64,000 bases of DNA from Leptolyngbyaceae cyanobacterium SM1_4_3 (GTDB lineage Bacteria; Cyanobacteriota; Cyanobacteriia; Elainellales; Elainellaceae): contig JAAUTN010000001.1 of assembly GCA_012031415.1 (NCBI GenBank), forward strand, positions 1 to 64,000, given 5' to 3'. This document shows positions 19,296 to 29,361 of the stretch, piece by piece. The translations under genes were made by a program, and so were the position numbers. The notes below the pieces were generated by a model. It had not been told where the DNA came from, searched no databases, and worked only from the letters and a program-made list of their open reading frames with translations. Each line of letters starts with the position of its first letter. Position 1 is the first letter of the stretch.

Positions 19296-19317
19296 ACAAG
19301 GGGCTTAAGCCCCTTGT
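19296..19317. repeat. Perfect palindrome ACAAGGGGCTTAAGCCCCTTGT (copy 2)
   Basis: Shares its 20-base core with 7115-7134. It lies between the PPC protein start and the pilQ stop. Confidence 0.8.
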
Positions 19318-19367
19318 CTATGTAAAATCGAGAATTTGGCGTTCCAAAGGAACTACTTCAGAGTTGC

Positions 19368-21530
19368 CTAATTATCCTCAGTCGGACGAGTGCGGTCTTC
19401 CAAAAACTGCTGCGTCTCTCGCTGTGGTGTGTAGCTATAGCCGAAAGTAGACGTGTCTGAATCATCCAAGATTTGCGGAGTCAAGATTACAATCACTTCT
19501 TGGCGAGAGTTTTCACGATTCGTACTCCTAAACAGGGCACCTAACAGAGGAATATCCCCCAGAATAGGAACCTTACTCACGGTAGTCCGATCTTCGTCTT
19601 GGATGATGCCAGAGAGAATAAGGGTCTGTCCATCCCGTACTCGCACCTGCCCAGAAGTCAATCTCCTCTCTGACAAGAGAGTAATTTCAACAGAGTTGTC
19701 CAGAAGCTCAACCGTCTCCTCAAGCGTAGGCGCTGAAATAGACGGAGCTACCGACAAAGAGATAAAACCGTTGTCATCGATCCGATCTACTTGAACCTGC
19801 AAAATCAGACCCGCAGGCGTTCGTTCGACTGTAACAGTTTGAGTTCTATCATCACCTGTTCCAGTGGTTTCAATCTCAAAGTTTGTAATGACTTCTTCGG
19901 TCAACTGTAACTCAGCCGTTTGTCCTTCTTGAACAACTAAAGTTGGATCAGTGAGGATCTTAGCATTCTGATTCTCCACTTCAAGCTCAAGTGCTGCAAT
20001 GAAGTTGCGATCAAGCCCGCCAGTATCACCCGGATCAAGAAAGTCGATGGCAAGACCCTCAGCACCAGAACTGATGAAAGTATCGTTTATGCCGAAAGAA
20101 AAGCTGGTAGAGGCTCGGTCAAGTGCTAGCAGGTCAACATCCACAATCCGAACGTTGATTGCTACCTGACGACGGCGAACATCAAGCTGAGAGAGTTGGG
20201 CTGTTGCAATTTCAACTTGATTGGGTGCGCCAACCAGGGTGACAGAATTGGTGCGTTCATCACCAATCACCTGTAAGCCTCGCAGTAGGGGAGTGGAATC
20301 CTGAAAATCAACCCGCTGAGTTTCAATTCTCTCTTCTGTAAACGTTTGGGCTGACTGCTCTGTAACCGTTGCGCCTCCCTCGGCTGCGGTTTCAACCGGG
20401 ACAGCGCTGACAAACGTAACCTGACGTTGACGGCTAACGGCAGTTTCAGCGCCCAGACCCACCAGGAAGTTGAGGGCTGTCCCTACGGGAACCTGGTTTA
20501 ACCGCAGGTTGCGCGTGACTAGCTGACGGGCTTCGTTGGGCAATCTGGGGCCAACAAAGATGGTGCGGCCGGTACGGTTTGCATCCAGCCCGCTGATTCG
20601 CAGAACGTAGTTAAAGACATCCTGAACGGGTTCATTTTCAATGTCTAAGGACACTCTAATTTCTGAAGTAGCGCCATCGGGTGCAGCAATGGCAGCATCT
20701 TCTCCCAGAGCCGGATCTTGACCAATGTAGGCAACATTCAGACCAGCGGCGCGGGCTAACAGAGACAGCACATCGCGCACGGGTGCATCGCGCAGCACCA
20801 GCCGAGGGACTAATTCTCCCGTTCCCAGGTCAATCGAGGGGGGTGAAGTGTCAACTAGAGAAACGGCGATGTCGCCGACCGGTGGAGCGACTGCACGAGG
20901 CAACAAGGGTGGAGCAAAGTTTTGCTGAGTCGGGGCTGGAATCGGAACGCCATCAATCTCAATTTGTGGGTCTGGCACCAAAACATCATCGGGTGTTTGA
21001 GCAACGGGCTGACGTTGTGCAACTGTTTCAGAATCAGAATCAGAATCAGAACTGTCGGAATCGGAACTGTCAGTGGCTGCTGGCGCTGGAGCGGGTTGCT
21101 GGGCGATCGCGCTTCCACTAGGGCTAACACTCAACACCACGCCTTCGTTGTCCTGGGAGATTTGACCCGTTGGAGCTTCGGTGTCGCCCGTGACGGTGAC
21201 TCTAACGCTGTTTGCGTCAAGCTGGCTGACAACAACCGAGCTAATTCCCGGAGCAGGGCTATTTTGCAGAAAGCCGTTACCGTCGGCCAGGGCAAGCTGG
21301 GTATTTACGACATCGGCAACCAGGGTGTTGCCTTGACTAACGGTGAAGACTTGGGGGCGATCGCCGTCTCGCGTTTCCAAAATCACGTCAACCCCTTGTC
21401 CACTGGGGTTAAGTCTGACATTTGTAACCTGAGTTGCCTGGGCAAAGGCTGGCTGAGTTGCCAGCAGCATCCAGGCTCCACTCGTCAAAATACTGCCACC
21501 CAGGGCGCTACCCAGTCTAAGATGCTTCAT
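19368..21530 (-). CDS. pilQ: Type IV pilus secretin
   Basis: Outer-membrane secretin through which type IV pili emerge; in cyanobacteria needed for motility and natural transformation. Signal peptide at the start, an AMIN domain (TNVRLNPSGQGVDVILETR, about 35-120), a Pro/Ala/Ser/Asp linker, secretin N-domains (about 245-430, with DAPVRDVLSLLARAAGLNVAY) and the secretin core ending in VPILGDIPLLGALFRS and RQEVIVILTPQIL. The ATG at 21530 has GGAGGAG at the right distance; a GTG two codons earlier is less likely. Last gene of a pilM-N-O-Q series, 150 bases after pilO. No pilP is present, as is usual in cyanobacteria. Confidence 0.95.
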   Translation of the reverse strand: MKHLRLGSALGGSILTSGAWMLLATQPAFAQATQVTNVRLNPSGQGVDVILETRDGDRPQVFTVSQGNTLVADVVNTQLALADGNGFLQNSPAPGISSVVVSQLDANSVRVTVTGDTEAPTGQISQDNEGVVLSVSPSGSAIAQQPAPAPAATDSSDSDSSDSDSDSETVAQRQPVAQTPDDVLVPDPQIEIDGVPIPAPTQQNFAPPLLPRAVAPPVGDIAVSLVDTSPPSIDLGTGELVPRLVLRDAPVRDVLSLLARAAGLNVAYIGQDPALGEDAAIAAPDGATSEIRVSLDIENEPVQDVFNYVLRISGLDANRTGRTIFVGPRLPNEARQLVTRNLRLNQVPVGTALNFLVGLGAETAVSRQRQVTFVSAVPVETAAEGGATVTEQSAQTFTEERIETQRVDFQDSTPLLRGLQVIGDERTNSVTLVGAPNQVEIATAQLSQLDVRRRQVAINVRIVDVDLLALDRASTSFSFGINDTFISSGAEGLAIDFLDPGDTGGLDRNFIAALELEVENQNAKILTDPTLVVQEGQTAELQLTEEVITNFEIETTGTGDDRTQTVTVERTPAGLILQVQVDRIDDNGFISLSVAPSISAPTLEETVELLDNSVEITLLSERRLTSGQVRVRDGQTLILSGIIQDEDRTTVSKVPILGDIPLLGALFRSTNRENSRQEVIVILTPQILDDSDTSTFGYSYTPQRETQQFLEDRTRPTEDN

Positions 21531-21680
21531 CTCCACTCCTCCTTCAGAAACCCATTAACGTTGATTTGAATCGAGCTAATTGTTGAACCCAGTCGTTGGT
21601 TGAGCCAGGTAAGTCTTGATGCGGTTCAACGCATCCGCGAATATGCCCCTGATGGTGCAGTTTGCTGCACAGATATCTCA

Positions 21681-22490
21681 CTAGTTAGCGGCTTCTCCCT
21701 CAACGGCTCCCCCTTCGGTCGTTCCTTCTGCGGGTGGGCTAGCAGTTGGAGCGGGTGTGTTTTCTACGGGCACTAGCGCCTGTAGCTGAAAGGAAGTAGT
21801 GATGCGGGTAACAGGTTGACCGTTTGGCAACAGTCTGCCCTGTCCATCAATCAAAATACTTTGTGCAGAAAAATCTAGTTCAGAGTTAAGATTTTTGACT
21901 ACCAGTAAAGGCTGCAATCGTTCAATATTTCGCATAATGGACTGAGTTTGAGGAAAGTCGCCCTCAAGCTCGACATCGTACACTCGACGCTCGACGCGGT
22001 TGTTGACCTCGGTGCCTAGCGAACTGTCGGTGACTACGCCGGACAATTCCTCGTTTAGCTCAAACCGGGTTAAGCTCGCCCGTCTGTCTTCGTCTTGGAT
22101 TCCAGCATTAACCGCCTGGATTCGCTCATTCAGGTCAAGCAACAGGGTGTCAATGCTCTCCTGGTCGGCAAATAGGGCAACCACATCGGCTCTCAACTGT
22201 CTGGCTTCTACCAGTTCAGCCCTTGCTTCCTGAATTCGCTGCTGGCTTTCCTCTCGGTTAATTAACTGACTTTCCTTCGCAGCAACGTCCTGACGCAATT
22301 CCTGATTAAGCTGCCAGGCTGGCCGCACCAGATTGGCTAGCAAGTAAGCTGATGCGCCAAGCCCCAAGAGGGCGATCAGCACCCCACTGACGGGTGGGGT
22401 GAGCTTGATCCCAAATACTGTGGGATAGTTGCCCCCAGTGTCATATTCTCTTCTGTCCCCTGAGGGAACGAAATCTCCACCGACGGTCAT
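21681..22490 (-). CDS. pilO: Type IV pilus inner-membrane alignment protein PilO
   Basis: 269 residues with one transmembrane helix (about 30-52, SGVLIALLGLGASAYLLANL), a long coiled coil (about 60-120) and a ferredoxin-like periplasmic domain (YDVELEGDFPQTQSIMRNIE, then LLVVKNLNSEL). It pairs with PilN to link the cytoplasmic PilM ring to the secretin. The start ATG overlaps the pilN stop (ATGA), indicating translational coupling. The tail after residue 240 is low-complexity Pro/Ala/Glu/Gly. Confidence 0.92.
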   Translation of the reverse strand: MTVGGDFVPSGDRREYDTGGNYPTVFGIKLTPPVSGVLIALLGLGASAYLLANLVRPAWQLNQELRQDVAAKESQLINREESQQRIQEARAELVEARQLRADVVALFADQESIDTLLLDLNERIQAVNAGIQDEDRRASLTRFELNEELSGVVTDSSLGTEVNNRVERRVYDVELEGDFPQTQSIMRNIERLQPLLVVKNLNSELDFSAQSILIDGQGRLLPNGQPVTRITTSFQLQALVPVENTPAPTASPPAEGTTEGGAVEGEAAN

Positions 22491-23353
22491 GGCTGAATGA
22501 CTCCTCTCTCTCGAAGTGCTTGAATTCTCGCTGTCAAACCGACAGCCAGTGTCCGCTCCAGGTCTTGAAACAATTCTGAAGCCGGAAGGTCAGTCAGTCG
22601 GCTAGAAATCGTATATTCAACCACCTGCGGCAGTTCTACCTCAATGTCGCTTGCCTGAATGCCTTCGCCAAACTCGATCTGAGTTGGGTTGTCGATCAGT
22701 TCAGCGGTCAGCAGACGAGTTGATTCGGCTTCCAGGAAGGGCGATCGCTTCAACGTCAAGACGAAATCATTTACATCATCAAACGAACGCGCCAACCCAG
22801 AGATTTGAACCACTGAAGCTGTGGGAGGGGCCGGAGCCGGGGCTGCGGCCGGGTCGGCTGGAGCATTTGGGTCAGCCGGAGAAGCGGCTGGCGAGGGTTG
22901 AGCCGCTGGGGAAGGTTGAGCCGCTGCGGTTGCTGCGGCACTATCTTCATCGCTCAACTGCTCAATCAGACCAATCCGAACGTTAGCTGGGACGCGATCG
23001 CGGAAATCCTGCAACAGTGCCGACCAGGGCTTGATTTGATTGAAGACCGACCCTAAAGCTTGAACCTCAGTGTTAATCGCCGAAATTTGCTGATTAATTG
23101 TGTCCACCTCAGACAGTTGAGCCTGCAAAGCAGCTAGCTCAGAATCTAGCTCAGCCTGCCGTTCTGCCAGAGCCGCATTGCGACTTTGCAAGAAAACCCA
23201 AAGCCCGACCACAGACCCCAGCAAGAGTGCCGCAACGCCCACCCCCAAGAAAATGGGTCGAGGGCTGTCCTGAACAATTCGAGGGTCGGGTCTGCCTGTT
23301 TCTGCCGGACGTTCAACCCGGTCGTTGAGAAAATTGATGTCTAGACTGTACAT
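22487..23353 (-). CDS. pilN: Type IV pilus assembly protein PilN
   Basis: Begins MYSLDINFLNDR, the conserved PilN segment that docks into PilM, then has one transmembrane helix (about 36-58) and a coiled coil with periplasmic domain. A Pro/Ala-rich insert (AAQPSPAAQPSPAASPADPN, about 160-190) interrupts the periplasmic part. I chose the ATG at 23353, one base after the pilM stop, instead of the longer frame starting at 23389, because the NFLNDR motif should be N-terminal. Confidence 0.92.
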   Translation of the reverse strand: MYSLDINFLNDRVERPAETGRPDPRIVQDSPRPIFLGVGVAALLLGSVVGLWVFLQSRNAALAERQAELDSELAALQAQLSEVDTINQQISAINTEVQALGSVFNQIKPWSALLQDFRDRVPANVRIGLIEQLSDEDSAAATAAAQPSPAAQPSPAASPADPNAPADPAAAPAPAPPTASVVQISGLARSFDDVNDFVLTLKRSPFLEAESTRLLTAELIDNPTQIEFGEGIQASDIEVELPQVVEYTISSRLTDLPASELFQDLERTLAVGLTARIQALRERGVIQP

Positions 23354-23354
23354 A

Positions 23355-24466
23355 TCACCACGCCTCCCGTAGGCCCAAACCCAAAACAACCCCTAGCCCT
23401 GGTCGCTGAACCGAAGGAATTTCCTGGTCTACCTCAAGGGACAGAGCCGCCACCGGATCAACCTGACTGGCAGGCAAGCTTAACCGCTGCGAGAAGAATT
23501 CGTCAAGCTGTCCAATTGCTCCACCTGGTCCTGCCAGCAAAAGCTGTGCCACTTCCAGGTTGTCGCCCTGGTTGAGATAAAAGTCAATTGAGCGACGAAG
23601 CTCATCCGCCAACTCGCCTAACACCCTCAACATTGCCGCCGTTCCGGGATTGGTTCCGCCCATTTGGGCATTCCCACACTGTCCATTGGCATCACGGGCA
23701 CCGTCATACCCTGGAGCAGGTCGGTGTTGCGCGAAGGCGGCAAGTTCATTGCCCGACTCAGCGCACTCTGAATCTGGAAAGTACCAATCGGAACGGTTCG
23801 GGAGAACTGCGGCACTCCATCCACGACGATAGAGATTTCCGTGCTTTCAAACTCAATATCGACGATCGCCGCTGCTTCTTGAGGCGTAAACTGCCGAAGC
23901 TGCTCTCGAATCGTCCGAATCAGAGAAAAGCTGCTGATTTCCAGCACATTAATCGCGATACCTGCCTGCTGAAAGGTGCTGATGTAGGAATTTGTCACCT
24001 CTTTGCGGGTGGCAACCAGCAGCACCTGCACCTTTTCAATCCCATCTTCGTCCACAAAGAAGCCGAGTTTTTGATAGTCTACATCTGCCTCTTCACGGGG
24101 AAACGGCAGGTACAGTCCGGCTTCCTGATTCAGAACCATTTCCCGCAGTTCCCGATCATCTAGCTCGGCAGGCACCGGAATGATCCGGGTTACGGTGTCT
24201 CGTCCGCCAGGGATAGCGGTTGCAGCGTTCTTGATTTTGACCTTGCTTTCAGCAATGACAGACTGAATAATTTCTGCCATTGTTGCAGAGTCTACGATCT
24301 GCCCTTCTTGAAAAACTCCCTCTGGAACTTCGGCAGATGCCAGAGTGACAAGCTGAAAGGCCTGACCCTTTTTCCTCAGCCGCGCAATGTTGACTCGTTC
24401 GGGAGTCAACTCTATCCCGATCCCTTTAGTCTTTTTTGATAGTAAACCCTTAAAGCTGCTAAACAC
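23355..24466 (-). CDS. pilM: Type IV pilus assembly ATPase-fold protein PilM, interrupted by a frameshift
   Basis: Actin-like cytoplasmic protein that binds PilN at the inner membrane. The first frame (24466 to 23627) carries IGIELTPERVNIARL, TAIPGGRDTVTRIIPVPAEL and the second nucleotide-binding half (AAIVDIEFESTEISIVVDG). The second frame (from 23663) continues with MGGTNPGTAAMLRVLGELAD and LLLAGPGGAIGQLDEFF. They join at about 23673-23675 (GGG on the coding strand), where one base is missing: the restored reading is ...MDSVGNAQMGGTNPG. Since PilM is needed for pili, a pilus-bearing strain would require the intact frame. First gene of pilMNOQ. Confidence 0.9.
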
Positions 24467-25051
24467 AGTTTTGTCCGCTCGTTCAGAAGTTAGAAGAAGG
24501 TAGGCAATCGAATTGGAGTTTAGAAACAGTCAGTGCAGCGGGATTAGCGCTAGCGCATGGTACCTAATTTAAGTCAGAATTGCCAGCCTTAGTCAAAGGA
24601 TACAAACCTTGAAAGATGCCACCCTGCTATTAGCCGATGGAAGTTTCACAGCAGAGAAACTTACTGATTTACCAGCGATATTACACACAATTTAGAGAAA
24701 AAAGTACAGTTGAACAAAATTTATCTGAAAAAAATTGAGAAAAACACCGAAAAATTTGGTTTGGCAGCAGTGATAGAGAAGTTTTTACTGGAATAGGCTT
24801 GAATTTTAGCTGATACCGTTTTTATACGAAGCCGAGCTATGACGGCTGACAAAGAATAAAGGACTATTAATTCAGATCGCTACCCTCTAGAACCCGGTTC
24901 CGCAGTAAGGCATGATAATGAAGCGACCTGAGAAGGGCCCTACATCACTCTGTTTTCGATGTGTTCAAGTTTGTGTGGGAGTGCAGGCATTCTGCCTACA
25001 CTCCCACACAAAACTAATTAATCTCTGGTTTCTCCGTCATTTTTTACCGTC
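24467..25051. other. Divergent promoter region between pilM and purT
   Basis: 585 bases without a gene. It must hold the pilMNOQ promoter on the minus strand and the purT promoter on the plus strand. It is AT-rich near 24660-24840 and carries an imperfect inverted repeat at 24971-25011. I cannot place -10 or -35 boxes with confidence. Confidence 0.5.
24971..25011. repeat. Inverted repeat just upstream of purT
   Basis: TTGTGTGGGAGTG (24971-24983) pairs with CACTCCCACACAA (24999-25011). The inner AGGCA/TGCCT also pairs, leaving one C-A mismatch. It lies 40 bases before the purT start, so it is either a dispersed palindrome or a 5' leader structure. Confidence 0.65.
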
Positions 25052-26274
25052 ATGAATGCTCCAGCTTCTCTTTCAACCCATCAAGTTTGGGGGGCACCGC
25101 TGACCACCAATGCTCAAAGGCTGTTGCTGCTTGGCTCAGGAGAACTGGGCAAGGAGGTAGCAATTGAGGCGATACGCCTGGGTTTGGAGGTGATTGCGGT
25201 TGATTCCTATGCCAACGCGCCTGCAATGCAGGTTGCCCACCACGCCCATATAGTAGATATGTTGGATGGGGCAAAGCTGCGCTGGCTGGTGACAAAAGAG
25301 CGTCCCAGCCTGATTGTGCCGGAAGTGGAGGCGATCGCCACTGAAACGCTAATCGAGCTAGAGCAGGAGGGCTGGCGCGTCGTGCCAACGGCCCAGGCAA
25401 CCCACTTAACCATGAATCGAGAAGGCATTCGGCGGCTGGCGGCTGAGCAGTTGGGGCTAAGAACATCGCCCTATCGGTTTGCTGAGACAGAAGCGGAATA
25501 TCGGCAGGCGATTGCCACTCTAGGTTTACCTTGCGTCGTCAAACCCGTGATGAGTTCGTCGGGTAAAGGTCAGAGCCTTGTTCGCACCGAGGCCGAAATT
25601 TTGCCCGCCTGGAACTATGCCCACACGGGCAGTCGGGCTAAAAATGCCAGAGTCATTGTCGAAGGATTTGTTGATTTTCACACCGAGATTACGCTGCTAA
25701 CGGTGCGATCGATCGACGGCACTGCATTCTGCCCACCGATTGGTCATGTTCAGGTGAGCGGTGACTATCGCGAGTCGTGGCAGCCCTGCCCCTTGCCCGA
25801 AAAACGCTGGCTCAATGTCAGGACATTGGGCACCAAATTACCGATGCGCTGGGCGGCTGGGGCATTTTTGGCGTGGAGCTATTCATTCAGGGTAAACCCG
25901 ACGGAGAGCAAACCGTCTACTTCAGCGAAGTCAGCCCGCGCCCGCACGATACGGGCATGGTGACGATGATTAGCCAGAATATGTCAGAGTTTGAGCTTCA
26001 TGTCAGAGCGATCGCCGGACTGCCCATTGGCTCGATTGACCTGACCAAACCCGGTGCTTCTGCGGTGATTTTGGCTCCTGAAGCTGGGGATAGCCCACAA
26101 ACTACTGGGGTCGATCGCGCCCTACAAATTCCTGAGACAAAGCTAAGGCTATTTGGCAAACTCACCTGCTACAAAAACCGTCGCATGGGCGTAGCACTCG
26201 CCACAGGTGAAACGATTGAGCAAGCCAGGGAACGCGCTACCGCTTGTGCGGCTGAGGTAAAAATTTTGGTTTGA
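25052..26274 (+). CDS. purT: Phosphoribosylglycinamide formyltransferase 2, interrupted by a frameshift
   Basis: ATP-grasp enzyme that formylates GAR with formate in purine synthesis. The first frame (25052-25963) contains [41 protein letters not shown] and [13 protein letters not shown]. The second (in frame with 25777-26274) contains [28 protein letters not shown] and the C-terminal [13 protein letters not shown]. The break is at five A (25800-25804): six would join PCPLPEK to TLAQCQDIG. The restored length, about 407 residues, is normal for PurT. Whether the cell also has PurN is unknown from this window. Confidence 0.92.
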
Positions 26275-26555
26275 GTTTCCCAAAAAAGCTAGGTTTTTAG
26301 CTAAGGGAATATAGGGTGCTAAGCCTTTCCCTTGTGGAGCAGGCATCTTGCCTGCTTGATTTGGACGGGCAAGATGCCCACTTCATCAACATTCAAAAAA
26401 GCAAATTGGGAACAGGGGGTAGGAAATTAGGGACATAGAAATGTATCCTATAACCTTTAACCTGTAGCTCTGGGCAAAAAAGGATTAATTGTCGTGTGTG
26501 AAGCACGAAATCAATCCTTACATTAGACTCCAACTTCGTCGCGGTGGGTGGGAAC

Positions 26556-27872
26556 ATGGGAAGAATCAGCAAATGGAAACGGTTGAGCATCTTTGCCCTG
26601 TTGGGGCTGTTGTTAAGCTGGATGGTCAGTTGCAGCGCAGGCACAACCAACTCAGAAGCCGAATCAGGAACTCAAGAAGTTGAATTTTGGACGATGCAGC
26701 TTCAGCCGGAGTTTACCGACTATTTCAACCAGCTTATTGCTAGCTTCGAGTCAGAAAATCCAGGAACGACGGTGCGTTGGGTGGATGTGCCCTGGGCAGA
26801 TATGCAAAGCAAAATTCTGACGGCTGTTTCTGCGGGAACTGCACCTGATGTAGTGAATTTGAACCCTGACTTTGCCGCTCAACTGGCGGGCTTAAACGCC
26901 TGGTTAGACTTGGGAGACAAAATTTCACCAGAACAGCAGCAGCAGTATCTGCCCAAAATTTGGGAAGCGGGTACGTTAGACGGCAAAAATTTTGGCATCC
27001 CCTGGTATCTCACGACGAGCGTTACAATCTACAACCAGCAGCTTTTGGAACAGGCAAATGTTCCGCTTCCAGCGGCGGAAGATACGGAATGGGATCAGGT
27101 TTCGACTTACGAAAACCTGGCTGAAGTCGCCCGTCAGGTGAGGGAAGCAACGGGTAAGTATGCTTTCTTTGTGACGTTTGTACCGGAAGACTCGGCTGAG
27201 GTGTTGCAGTCGTTTACTCAGATGGGCGTTCAGCTTGTGAATGAGCAAGGACAGGCTGCATTCAACACACCTGAAGGTCTGGCTGCTTTCCAATACTGGG
27301 TAGATTTGTACAAAGACGGACTGCTGCCCAGGGAAGTGTTAACCCAGGGACATCGACGGGCGATCGAACTCTACCAGTCGGGAGAAGTGGCGCTGCTGTC
27401 TTCGAGTCCCCATTTCCTGGAAACGGTTGCAACCAATGCGCCTGCGATCGCCGAAGTCTCCGGTGTCGCCCCTCAAATCACTGGCTCAACCGGAGCCAAA
27501 AGCGTCGCCGTAATGAATCTGGTGATTCCACAATCGACTGACCAGCCGGATGCCGCCCTCAAGTTTGCGCTGTTTGTCACCAACAACGAAAACCAGCTTA
27601 CCTTCGCAAAAGCAGCTAACGTGCTGCCTTCCACCGTTGAGGCGCTGAAGGACGGCTATTTCACTGATCTTCCGGCTGAGGTGGCTCCTCCCGACCGGGC
27701 GCGGATGGTCAGCGCTAGCCAGATGGAAGATGCTCAGGTATTGCTGCCGCAGATTGAAGATGTGAAGCAACTGCAAGGCATCATCTACGATAATTTGCAG
27801 GCTGCCATGCTCGATCAAAAAACCGTTGAGCAGGCGATCGCCGATGCCGAGTCGGAATGGAACAATCGCTAG
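26556..27872 (+). CDS. Sugar ABC transporter substrate-binding lipoprotein
   Basis: Extracytoplasmic sugar-binding protein of the ABC importer cluster B type. The signal peptide ends in a lipobox (LLLSWMVSC, cysteine about residue 26), so it is lipid-anchored. The mature protein begins with a conserved strand (EVEFWTMQLQPEFTDYFNQL) and has the usual features W-D-x2, GQAAFNTPEGLAAFQYWVDL and KSVAVMNLVIP. I prefer the ATG at 26556 to a GTG at 26544. There is no permease or ATPase next to it; a MalG-like permease lies at 13466 on the other strand. It ends four bases into the convergent folC. Confidence 0.88.
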   Translation: MGRISKWKRLSIFALLGLLLSWMVSCSAGTTNSEAESGTQEVEFWTMQLQPEFTDYFNQLIASFESENPGTTVRWVDVPWADMQSKILTAVSAGTAPDVVNLNPDFAAQLAGLNAWLDLGDKISPEQQQQYLPKIWEAGTLDGKNFGIPWYLTTSVTIYNQQLLEQANVPLPAAEDTEWDQVSTYENLAEVARQVREATGKYAFFVTFVPEDSAEVLQSFTQMGVQLVNEQGQAAFNTPEGLAAFQYWVDLYKDGLLPREVLTQGHRRAIELYQSGEVALLSSSPHFLETVATNAPAIAEVSGVAPQITGSTGAKSVAVMNLVIPQSTDQPDAALKFALFVTNNENQLTFAKAANVLPSTVEALKDGYFTDLPAEVAPPDRARMVSASQMEDAQVLLPQIEDVKQLQGIIYDNLQAAMLDQKTVEQAIADAESEWNNR

Positions 27873-29233
27873 CAGTCTTCTCTAGCAATATCTCGAAAGA
27901 AATGTCCAATCAAATAGAGTGAACCGCACAAAACCGGGGTAAAGGCTGCTGAATCTGCCCCGGTTTTTATTGCGGTATGCAGAGCGGCGATCGCATCTTC
28001 ACACACTTCACAACTTGCCAAGTCAGGACAAATCTCTAGCGCCAGTTTTGCCAGCGCTTCCGGTTCTGCGGAAAGGTGGTCGGGCACAGGTACTAAGTAG
28101 AGGCGATCGCCCTTCCTCAGCAATGCCTTAAACACATCGGCATGATCTTTGGTGGTCAGCATTCCCATGACCCAATGAATCGGCTGGCGCACTTTTTCGC
28201 TGTGGTCAATGTAGTGGCGCAGAGCGATCGCCGCTGCTGGATTGTGTGCGCCATCGATTAGCACAGGCTGATTTTGCCAGGTAATCCACTGGAGCCGTCC
28301 CGGCCATTGTGTTTTGGCCATGCCGCTGACGATCGCGGCTTCGGGAATTTTCCAGCCCTGCTGCTGAAGGACTTGGACAGTGGCGATCGCCAGAGCAGAG
28401 TTAATCAGTTGGTGGGCACCGGGGAGGGGGAGGGGGAATTGGAGGGAGGAGGGAGGAGGGATGAGGGATGAAGGGGGAGGGGAGTAAACAGCCCAGTTGG
28501 GGGAATGAGGATAGGCGGGTGGGGGGAAGAGAGTGGGGCAGTTGAGTTCGGCGAGGCGCTGTTTGATGACGGGTTCGGCTTCAGGGGGGAGGGGGGCAAT
28601 CACGGCGGGGCAGTTGGGTTTGAGAATTCCTGCTTTTTCGCGGGAGATGTCTGCCAGGGTTGGGCCGAGGCGCTGCCAGTGTTCACGGCTGAGGGAGGTG
28701 ATGACGCTGACGAGGGGGCGATCGCACACATTCGTTGCATCCAGTCGTCCGCCCAGCCCAACTTCCATTACTGCAATATCAACCTGCTGCTGAGCAAAGT
28801 AGAGCCACGCCGCAGCCGTAATCACTTCAAACTGAGTAGGGGTTTCTTCTGACTCGCGGATCGCGGCAATCACCTGTAGCAGCAGTTGATGTAAATCGGC
28901 TGAGGAAATCGGCGTTTCATTCAAACAAATTCGCTCATTCCAACTCACCAAATGGGGAGACGTGTAGCGCCCAACTCGATAGCCTGCCTCCATCAAAACG
29001 GAGGAAAGATAGGCGCAAACCGAGCCTTTGCCATTTGAGCCAGCCACATGAATGATACGAACCTGCTGCTGAGGATTGCCTAAATCTGCTAGCAGGCGCT
29101 GAATTCGCTCTAAGCCAAGCTGCACGCCAAAATGACTGAACTGCTCCAACAAAGCGTCAATATTGGGACTACCTGAAGCAGAATCAAACCCTAAACTCAA
29201 TGGAACAGACTGAAAGATATTAGGAAGTTGCAC
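27869..29233 (-). CDS. folC: Bifunctional folylpolyglutamate / dihydrofolate synthase
   Basis: Adds glutamate to dihydropteroate and folates; Mur-ligase fold. The P-loop IHVAGSNGKGSVCAYLSS is at about residues 59-76, then the conserved YTSPHL, GLGGRLDATNV, EKAGILK and, near the C-terminus, DGAHNPAA and WVMGMLTTKDH. At about residues 245-265 a heptamer-type repeat array (28432-28480) is read in frame as a Pro/Ser loop (PPPSSLIPPPSS) just before LPGAHQLINSALA, where the family normally has a short loop. The protein is otherwise intact at 454 residues. Confidence 0.94.
   Translation of the reverse strand: MQLPNIFQSVPLSLGFDSASGSPNIDALLEQFSHFGVQLGLERIQRLLADLGNPQQQVRIIHVAGSNGKGSVCAYLSSVLMEAGYRVGRYTSPHLVSWNERICLNETPISSADLHQLLLQVIAAIRESEETPTQFEVITAAAWLYFAQQQVDIAVMEVGLGGRLDATNVCDRPLVSVITSLSREHWQRLGPTLADISREKAGILKPNCPAVIAPLPPEAEPVIKQRLAELNCPTLFPPPAYPHSPNWAVYSPPPSSLIPPPSSLQFPLPLPGAHQLINSALAIATVQVLQQQGWKIPEAAIVSGMAKTQWPGRLQWITWQNQPVLIDGAHNPAAAIALRHYIDHSEKVRQPIHWVMGMLTTKDHADVFKALLRKGDRLYLVPVPDHLSAEPEALAKLALEICPDLASCEVCEDAIAALHTAIKTGADSAAFTPVLCGSLYLIGHFFRDIAREDC
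28432..28480. repeat. Purine-rich heptamer repeat array inside folC
   Basis: GGGAGGAGGGATGAGGGATGAAGGG on the plus strand, i.e. the ATCCCTC family in the folC coding direction. It encodes a Pro/Ser-rich loop and keeps the frame. Confidence 0.75.
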
Positions 29234-29361
29234 TTGAAGAAAAAAGAAACCTTTATTCTAAAATCTAACCGCCTCAATCACCAAAAACTTTGTCAGTTAA
29301 TTCAGAGAGCAGCGTATCAGCGCCAGAGACTCAGTAAAAAGGAGAGCCGCGTGTTATCAAG

